This document shows positions 57,667-64,000 of a stretch of DNA of 64,000 bases, one piece after another. The notes beneath the pieces were generated by a model. It was not told where the DNA came from, ran no database searches, and saw nothing but the letters and a program-made list of their open reading frames with translations. The stretch spans positions 1 through 64,000 of the forward strand of contig NZ_MIHA01000022.1 of the NCBI RefSeq assembly GCF_001722335.1, given 5' to 3'. Every line of letters begins with the position of its first letter. The first letter of the stretch is position 1. The position numbers and the translations under genes were made by a program. Source of the stretch: Mycolicibacterium flavescens (GTDB lineage: Bacteria > Actinomycetota > Actinomycetes > Mycobacteriales > Mycobacteriaceae).

Positions 57667-59345
57667 TCAGATCTCGATGACCGTCGGCACGATCATCGGC
57701 TGCCTGCGATAGGTCTCCCCCACCCACTTGCCGACGGCGCGACGCGCGGCCTGCGCGATGCGGCTGACATCGGTGACCCGTTCGGCAGCAAGCGTTTCCA
57801 GCGCTTCCTCGACCTTGCGGGTGGCCACCTCGAGCGCTTTCGGGTCTTCGGAGAACCCGCGCGAGTGCAGATGCGGCGGGGCCACCGGCTTGCCGGTGTT
57901 GCGTTGCACGACGACAGTGATGCCGATGAAACCCGAAGACAGCGTGAGCCGTTCGCCCACCACTGAATCTCCGACGTCGCCGGTGATCAACCCGTCGACG
58001 AACATCTTGCCGGTGGTCACCGCGCCGGCGATCGTCGCCCGGCCTGAGACGAGGTCGACGCTGACGCCGTTCTCGGCGATCACGATGTTGTCCTCGGGAA
58101 CGCCGGTGCGCGCGGCCAGGGCGGCGTTGGCGCGCAGCATTCGCCAGGTGCCGTGCACGGGCATCACGTTGCGCGGCCGTACCCCGTTGTAGAGGAACAG
58201 CAGCTCGCCGGCGTAGGCGTGTCCGGAAACATGCACGCGCACTTGCGCGTTGGTGACGACCCGGGCGCCGATCTTGGCCAGCGCGTCGAGCACGCCGAAG
58301 ATCGCCTCCTCGTTGCCGGGGATCTGCGACGAGGACATGATGATCAGGTCGTCGGCGGTCAGCGTGATGCTGCGGTGCTCGCCGCGCGACATCCGTGACA
58401 GCGCGGCCATCGGCTCGCCCTGGGTGCCCGTGGTGACGAGCACCACCCGTTCGGGCGGCAGTAGCTCGGCGGCGCCGATGTCGATGATGTCGTCGTCGTT
58501 GGCCAACGTGAGGTAGCCGAGTTCCTTGGCGATCCCCATGTTGCGCACCATCGAGCGCCCGACGAACGACACCTTGCGCCCGAGCGCCACCGCCGCGTCG
58601 ACGATCTGCTGCACCCGGCCGACATTGGACGCGAAGCAGGCCACGATCACCCGGCCCTTGGCGCCGCGCATCAGCCGGTGCATGTTCGGGCCGATCTCAC
58701 TCTCCGACGGGCCAACGCCGGGGATCTCTGAGTTCGTCGAATCGCACAGGAACAGGTCGACCCCGGCGTCGCCGAGCCGCGACATGCCGGGCAGGTCAGT
58801 CGGTTTGCCGTCGGGCGGCGACTGGTCGAGTTTGATGTCACCGGTGTGCAGCACGGTGCCCGCGCCGGTGTGGATGGCGATGGCCAGGCAGCCCGGAATC
58901 GAGTGGTTGACCGCGAAGTACTCGCATTCGAACACGCCGTGCCGCGAGCTCTGGCCCTCGTCGACCTCGACGAACACCGGCTTGATGCGGTGTTCGCGGC
59001 ACTTCTCGCCCACCAGCGCCAGCGTGAACTTCGATCCGACGACCGGGATGTCGGGGCGCAACTTGAGCAGGAACGGGATGGCGCCGATGTGGTCTTCGTG
59101 CGCATGGGTCAGCACCAGCGCCTCGACCTCGTCGAGTCGGTCCTGGATCAGGCGCAGGTCGGGCAGGATCAGGTCGACGCCGGGCTCGTCGTGCGTCGGG
59201 AACAGCACACCGCAGTCGACGATCAGCAGCCGGCCCAGATGCTCGAAAACGGTCATGTTGCGGCCGATTTCGTTGATCCCGCCAAGCGCGGTGACGCGCA
59301 GAGCACCCGGGGCCAGCGGCCCCGGCGGGTTGAGTTCGGAGTCCA

Positions 59346-59346
<1 letters not shown>
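57667..59346 (-). CDS. rnj: Ribonuclease J
   Basis: A 559-residue metallo-beta-lactamase/beta-CASP nuclease with endo- and 5'-exonuclease activity on RNA. The metal site is THAHEDHIGAIP; other ligands lie in VNHSIPGCLA and LHTGDIKLD, and the CASP part has CFASNVGRVQQ and SSSQIPGNE. The start is a GTG at 59346 sharing one base with the dapA stop. In mycobacteria it trims rRNA and degrades mRNA. Confidence 0.94.
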
Positions 59347-60266
<920 letters not shown>

Positions 60267-60272
60267 TCAGCC

Positions 60273-61025
60273 TCACGCTTCGGTCGCCAGAGGGGAGGTT
60301 GCGACCTCCGTGCCGTCGGCCAGCGTGACGATCTCGAAGTCGCTGAACACCTGGGGCGCGACGTCAGTCAGTTGCCGCAGGCATTCGATCGCGAGTCGGC
60401 GGATCTCGACGTCGGCGTGCTCGCTGGCCCGCATGGCGATGAAGTGCCGCCACGCCCGGTAGTTGCCGGTGACGACGATGCGGGTCTCGGTGGCGTTGGG
60501 CAGCACGGCACGGGCGGCTTGACGTGCCTGTTTGCGCCGCAGCACCGCGTTGGGCTGATCAGCGAACTTGGCTTCCAACCGCTGCAGCAGCCGGGTGTAG
60601 GCGGCCCGGCCGGCATCAGCGGCCTCGGTGAGGATCTCGGTCAGCTCGGGGTCGTCCTCGATGCCCGGCGGCGCGACGACCTGCGCGTCGTGTTCAGGGA
60701 CGAAGCGCTGCGACAGCTGTGAGTAGGAGAAGTGCCGATGCCGGATCAGCTCGTGGGTGCACGACCGGGAGATGCCGGTGATGTAGAACGACACCGACGC
60801 GTGCTCGAGGACCGAGAAGTGCCCGACGTCGATGATGTGACGGATGTACGTGGCGTTGGTGGAGGTGCGCGGGTTGGGTTTCGACCAGCTCTGATAGCAC
60901 GCCCGGCCGGCGAACTCGACCAGCGCGGGGCCTCCGTCGGCGTCGGTGTCCCACGGCACCTCCGGCGGCGCCGAGAACTCGGTCTTGGCGATCATCTGGA
61001 CGCGCAGCGGCGTGGTCTCGGCCAC
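60273..61025 (-). CDS. thyX: Flavin-dependent thymidylate synthase ThyX
   Basis: A 250-residue enzyme making dTMP with FAD, NADPH and methylene-THF. The signature [14 protein letters not shown] holds the RHR-x7-S motif; the last position, usually Tyr, is Phe here. FAD contacts are in [15 protein letters not shown] and [21 protein letters not shown]. ThyA is also encoded 2.3 kb away, the usual mycobacterial duplication of function. It heads the thyX-dapA-rnj unit. Confidence 0.95.
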   Translation of the reverse strand: MAETTPLRVQMIAKTEFSAPPEVPWDTDADGGPALVEFAGRACYQSWSKPNPRTSTNATYIRHIIDVGHFSVLEHASVSFYITGISRSCTHELIRHRHFSYSQLSQRFVPEHDAQVVAPPGIEDDPELTEILTEAADAGRAAYTRLLQRLEAKFADQPNAVLRRKQARQAARAVLPNATETRIVVTGNYRAWRHFIAMRASEHADVEIRRLAIECLRQLTDVAPQVFSDFEIVTLADGTEVATSPLATEA

Positions 61026-61069
61026 GGCTCACCCTAACGTGGCGCCCCGGTTTAGCCGGATCGGCCGCG

Positions 61070-61097
61070 GGGAACAAAGCGGATCTCACTCGGCGTT
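61070..61097 (+). promoter_or_regulatory. ECF-type (SigH/SigE-like) promoter before the DUF4193 gene
   Basis: GGGAACA begins a GGGAAC-N18-CGTT element with the same spacing as the clgR promoter in this window. It ends 32 bp before the ATG at 61130. The A after GGGAAC favours SigH over SigE, but the two overlap in specificity. Confidence 0.55.
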
Positions 61098-61129
61098 ACC
61101 CAAGCGCCGATCTTTGAGGAGTGTGATCA

Positions 61130-61435
61130 ATGGCCACCGATTACGACGCCCCCCGCGTCAAGGAAACCGACGAGATCGCCGACGAGTCACTCGACGAGCT
61201 CGCCGCACGGCGCCGGAACCAGGCCGACGTGGCGGTGCTCGATGTCGATGACGACGGTGACCCGGTCGATTCGATCGTCCTGCCGGACGTCGATCTGTCG
61301 GGTGAGGAACTCACGGTCCGGGTGATCCCGAAGCAGGCCGACGAGTTCACCTGCTCGAGCTGCTTCCTGGTGCAGCACCACAGCCGACTTGCGTTGCAGT
61401 CCGGCGACCGGATGATCTGCGCGGACTGCGCCTAG
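61130..61435 (+). CDS. DUF4193 zinc-ribbon protein
   Basis: A 101-residue acidic protein (MATDYDAPRVKETDEIADES) ending in a small zinc site, FTCSSCFLVQHHSRL followed by MICADCA. DUF4193 proteins are widespread in actinobacteria and uncharacterised; the C-terminal Cys set resembles RNA-polymerase- or ribosome-associated zinc ribbons. GAGGAG precedes the ATG. The ECF-type promoter suggests oxidative or envelope stress control. Confidence 0.85.
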   Translation: MATDYDAPRVKETDEIADESLDELAARRRNQADVAVLDVDDDGDPVDSIVLPDVDLSGEELTVRVIPKQADEFTCSSCFLVQHHSRLALQSGDRMICADCA

Positions 61436-61444
61436 TTCTCTCTC

Positions 61445-61508
61445 CGCCGAGTGTGGGGTCGAGGCACGCGGAACCACCGCGAGAGGTGCCTCAACCCAAC
61501 ACTCGGCG
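61445..61508. terminator. Large inverted repeat between DUF4193 and AlkX-like genes
   Basis: Two 23-bp arms (61445-61467 and 61486-61508) are inverted copies with two mismatches, separated by 18 bp that hold a further GCGG/CCGC dyad. The right arm includes the last codons and stop of the AlkX-like gene. It is probably a strong two-way terminator; the length is unusual and may mark a dispersed palindrome family. Confidence 0.7.
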
Positions 61509-62717
61509 CAGAGGCCGCACGAGGTCGCCGGTGCCGCCGACACTGACGTCCGACAACCCGAGCCACGACGCCATCGTCCTCAGCTCGCCCGCCAACGCGT
61601 CGGCCACCCGCGCCGGCTGCCGGCCCGGCTCCACGAACGCCCCCACCACATTGAGCACGTCACCCGTCCGGTCCGCTTTCAGATCGACGCGCCCGACCAG
61701 TTCGCCGTCGAGCAGGAACGGCCACACGTAATACCCGTACTGCCGCTTCGGCGCGGGCGTGTAGATCTCGATGCGGTACCGGAAGCCGCCGAACAACCGC
61801 TCCACCCGCGGCCGGAAGAAGATCAGCGGATCAAACGGGCACAGCAGCGCCGTTCCCCGGTCCCGGCGCGGAATCGCCTGCCCCGCGCGCAGATACGCCG
61901 GCTGCTTCCAGCCGTCCACCTCGACCGGTTCCAGCGCGCCATCGGCGACCAGCTTCGCGATCGCCGGTTTCGCGCGCGCGGGTGACACCCGGAAGTAGTC
62001 GCGCAGATCCTGTTCGGTGGCCACCCCCAGCGCTCCCGACGCCCGCAGCATCAGCTCGCGCACCGCGTCGGCCTCGTCGATCTCGCGGGCCAGCACCTCC
62101 GGCGGCAGCACCCGTTCGGCGAGGTCGTAGTGCCGCGCGAATCCGACCCGCGTCGCCGTCGTCAGCACCCCGGACGCGAACAGCGCCTCGGTCACCCACT
62201 TCGTGTCGCTGCGGTCCCACCACGGCCCCTTGCGGCCGCGTTGCTCGGCGCCGAGGAACTCCTCGATCTCGCCGGCCGTCGACGGCCCCAGCTCGCTCAC
62301 CGCGGCTACGACGTCGTCGACCAGCTTGGCGTTCTTCTTGACGATTTCCCGCCCCCACCGGCCGTGGGTGTACTCGCGCATCCGCCAGCGCAGCAGCGGC
62401 CAGTCCTCCACCGCCATCAGCGCGGCCTCGTGCGCCCAGTACTCGACGAGGATCCGCGGGGACCGCGCCGAATGGCTCCACGCCGCCCGGTCCAGCACGT
62501 CGCGGTCATACGGTCCGAGCCGGCTGAACACCGGCGCGTAGTGCGCGCGCACCGAGACCGACACCGAGTCCAGCTGCAGCACCTGGATCCGCGAGATCAG
62601 CCTGCGCAGGTGCGCGCGGGTGACCGGCCCCCGCGGCCTGCTCTCCGCGAACCCCTGCGCCGCGACGGCGACGCGCCGCGCTTGGTCGGCCGTGAGTCTG
62701 GTCGGCACGTTCCCCAT
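61491..62717 (-). CDS. AlkX/YcaQ-type winged-helix DNA glycosylase
   Basis: A 408-residue HTH_42 protein. The N-terminal RLISRIQVLQLDSVSVSVRAH contains a QxD motif (QLD) used for catalysis in YcaQ/AlkX glycosylases, and the C-terminal beta-barrel has CPFDPLIFFRPRVERLFGGF. This family unhooks interstrand crosslinks and removes alkylated bases (family knowledge). The ATG at 62717 gives the family N terminus (NVPTRLTADQARRVAV); the frame upstream is noise. It is a DNA-repair gene placed between the two thymidylate synthase loci. Confidence 0.87.
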   Translation of the reverse strand: MGNVPTRLTADQARRVAVAAQGFAESRPRGPVTRAHLRRLISRIQVLQLDSVSVSVRAHYAPVFSRLGPYDRDVLDRAAWSHSARSPRILVEYWAHEAALMAVEDWPLLRWRMREYTHGRWGREIVKKNAKLVDDVVAAVSELGPSTAGEIEEFLGAEQRGRKGPWWDRSDTKWVTEALFASGVLTTATRVGFARHYDLAERVLPPEVLAREIDEADAVRELMLRASGALGVATEQDLRDYFRVSPARAKPAIAKLVADGALEPVEVDGWKQPAYLRAGQAIPRRDRGTALLCPFDPLIFFRPRVERLFGGFRYRIEIYTPAPKRQYGYYVWPFLLDGELVGRVDLKADRTGDVLNVVGAFVEPGRQPARVADALAGELRTMASWLGLSDVSVGGTGDLVRPLRRVLG

Positions 62718-62757
62718 CCTGCAGCAGACCACCGACACCGCATCCGCGGAAGAGCGG

Positions 62758-63255
62758 TCAGGCCCGCCGGTAGGTGTAGTACCGGTACCGCAGACCCGAG
62801 GTGCTGACCTGCCAGACGCCGGCCTCGCCGACCCAGTCCTCGTCGAGGACCGGCGCCAGCGCGTCGTCGTCCTGGCGGTGCAGGTCGAGGTCGACCTCGG
62901 TGACCTCACAGCGGGTGGCGACCGGCAGCGCCAGCGAGTAGACCTCGTTGCCGCCGATCACCCACACCGGGTCACCGGTCAACGCGTCCTCGAGTGAGGA
63001 CACCACCCGCGCGCCTTCGGCGACGTAGCCGGGCCGTCGCGTCAACACGACATTGTCGCGGCCCGGCAGCGGCCGGACCTTGGCCGGCAACGACTCCCAG
63101 GTGCGCCGGCCCATCACGACCGTGTGCCCCATCGTCAGTTCCTTGAACCGGGACTGGTCCTCGGGCAACCGCCACGGGATGCCGCCGTTGCGGCCGATGA
63201 CACCCGAGGACGACTGGGCCCAGATCAGCCCGACCTGCGCAGACCTCATATTCAT
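62758..63255 (-). CDS. dfrA: Dihydrofolate reductase
   Basis: A 165-residue enzyme regenerating tetrahydrofolate, needed after the ThyA reaction. The core starts [26 protein letters not shown]; the NADPH site is [12 protein letters not shown] and the family end is YRYYTYRR. Two ATGs (63255 and 63249) are possible; both lie before the conserved VGLIWAQ. It is 22 bp after thyA and forms an operon with it. Confidence 0.95.
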   Translation of the reverse strand: MNMRSAQVGLIWAQSSSGVIGRNGGIPWRLPEDQSRFKELTMGHTVVMGRRTWESLPAKVRPLPGRDNVVLTRRPGYVAEGARVVSSLEDALTGDPVWVIGGNEVYSLALPVATRCEVTEVDLDLHRQDDDALAPVLDEDWVGEAGVWQVSTSGLRYRYYTYRRA

Positions 63256-63277
63256 GATTCGGCCCTGCAAGCAAACC

Positions 63278-64000
63278 TCATACGGCCACCGGGGCCTTGA
63301 TCGCCGGGTGCGGGTCGTAGTTGAGAATCTGGACGTCCTCATAGGTGTAGTCGAAGATCGAATCCCGTGGCACCAGAACGAGTTCCGGGTACGGCCGCGG
63401 GTCGCGGCTGAGCTGCAGCCGCACCTGCTCGACGTGGTTGTTGTAGATGTGGCAGTCACCGCCGGTCCAGATGAACTCGCCGACGCCCAGGCCGGCCTGC
63501 GCGGCCATCATGTGCGTCAGCAGCGCGTAGCTGGCGATGTTGAACGGCACGCCCAGAAACAGGTCGGCGCTGCGCTGGTAGAGCTGGCATGACAGCTTGC
63601 CGTCGGCGACGTAGAACTGGAAGAACGCGTGGCACGGCGGCAACGCCATCTGCGGGATCTCGCCCACGTTCCAGGCCGACACGATGTTGCGCCGCGAGTC
63701 CGGATCCGACTTGAGCAACTGCAGCGCGTTGCTGATCTGGTCAATGTGCTCGCCGGAGGGGGTGGGCCACGACCGCCACTGCACACCGTAGACGGGGCCG
63801 AGATCGCCGGTCTCCGTAGCCCATTCGTCCCAGATGGTGACGCCATGCTCCTGCAGCCAGCGCACGTTCGAGTCGCCGCGCAGGAACCACAGCAGCTCGT
63901 AGACGATCGACTTGGTGTGCACCTTCTTGGTGGTGATCAGCGGGAAACCCGCGGTCAGGTCGAAGCGCATCTGATGACCGAACAGGCTGACCGTGCCCGT
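63278..64000 (-). CDS. thyA: Thymidylate synthase ThyA, 5' end outside window
   Basis: The folate-dependent dTMP synthase. The catalytic Cys is in [12 protein letters not shown], and the dUMP site is [14 protein letters not shown] and [13 protein letters not shown]. The frame remains open to the window edge, reading [10 protein letters not shown] before [16 protein letters not shown], so the start codon is outside. At least 240 of about 264 residues are present. It is co-transcribed with dfrA. Confidence 0.96.
   Translation of the reverse strand, partial: TGTVSLFGHQMRFDLTAGFPLITTKKVHTKSIVYELLWFLRGDSNVRWLQEHGVTIWDEWATETGDLGPVYGVQWRSWPTPSGEHIDQISNALQLLKSDPDSRRNIVSAWNVGEIPQMALPPCHAFFQFYVADGKLSCQLYQRSADLFLGVPFNIASYALLTHMMAAQAGLGVGEFIWTGGDCHIYNNHVEQVRLQLSRDPRPYPELVLVPRDSIFDYTYEDVQILNYDPHPAIKAPVAV

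Overview
The window is high-GC actinobacterial DNA whose gene order closely follows the sthA-lexA-hflX-dapF-miaA-miaB-recX-recA-pspA-pgsA3-ftsK-rnj-dapA-thyX-dfrA-thyA region of Mycobacterium tuberculosis (roughly Rv2712c to Rv2764c, recalled from memory). Mycobacterial SOS boxes, LpqH-type lipoproteins, a mycofactocin-type dehydrogenase, ThyX together with ThyA, and the ClgR-PspA-PspM operon all point to a mycobacterium. A group 1h [NiFe] hydrogenase operon beside recA points to an environmental, probably fast-growing (Mycolicibacterium-type) species. I cannot name the species.

Layout. 1-9 kb: a DUF4192 gene cut by the window edge, sthA, a PAC2-family gene, a hydrolase, a PhzF-like gene, nrdR, and the SOS pair chiZ/lexA followed by an LGFP-repeat surface protein. 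9-12 kb: a molybdopterin reductase and a CsbD-like stress protein. 12-19 kb: hflX, dapF, miaA, a LigB-fold gene, a DMT exporter, a DUF349 gene, then two divergent LpqH-like lipoproteins. 19.5-24 kb: a SigF-type sigma factor coupled to a small membrane protein, a lipoprotein, and miaB with a membrane partner. 24-28 kb: a glutamate-type ABC transporter and an F420-type oxidoreductase. 28-31.4 kb: two small membrane proteins, recX, and recA interrupted by an intein.

31.6-47.2 kb is the accessory block: a 15.5-kb, mostly translationally coupled operon, divergent from recA. It encodes HypA, HypB, hydrogenase small and large subunits, a NifU/Rieske-like iron-sulphur protein, three uncharacterised soluble proteins, a 39-residue membrane peptide, a maturation protease, HypC, HypF, a DUF6390-like protein, two SIS-fold proteins (one fused to a HypC-like domain), HypE, a second HypC and HypD. 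It should build and run an oxygen-tolerant, cytoplasm-facing uptake hydrogenase of the type that scavenges atmospheric H2. In M. tuberculosis recA lies next to the DUF3046 gene; here the operon separates them.

47.6-64 kb returns to the conserved backbone: DUF3046, a glycosyltransferase, ephG, the pspM-pspA-clgR envelope-stress operon, a CinA-like amidase, pgsA3, argA, ftsK, a DUF2834 gene, a monooxygenase/dehydrogenase pair, rnj-dapA-thyX, a DUF4193 gene, an AlkX-like glycosylase, dfrA, and thyA running off the right edge.

The least understood material is the hydrogenase operon: the 4-Cys Rieske-like electron carrier, the SIS-HypC fusion, the DUF5947/DUF6084/442-residue/39-residue module, and a maturation protease with no ATG, GTG or TTG start. 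Regulatory sites that can be read directly include SOS boxes at lexA/chiZ and recA, a PafBC-type promoter at recA, SigF-like sites before the csbD-like gene and one lipoprotein gene, and two ECF-sigma-type promoters. No tRNA, rRNA, CRISPR array or insertion sequence was seen.
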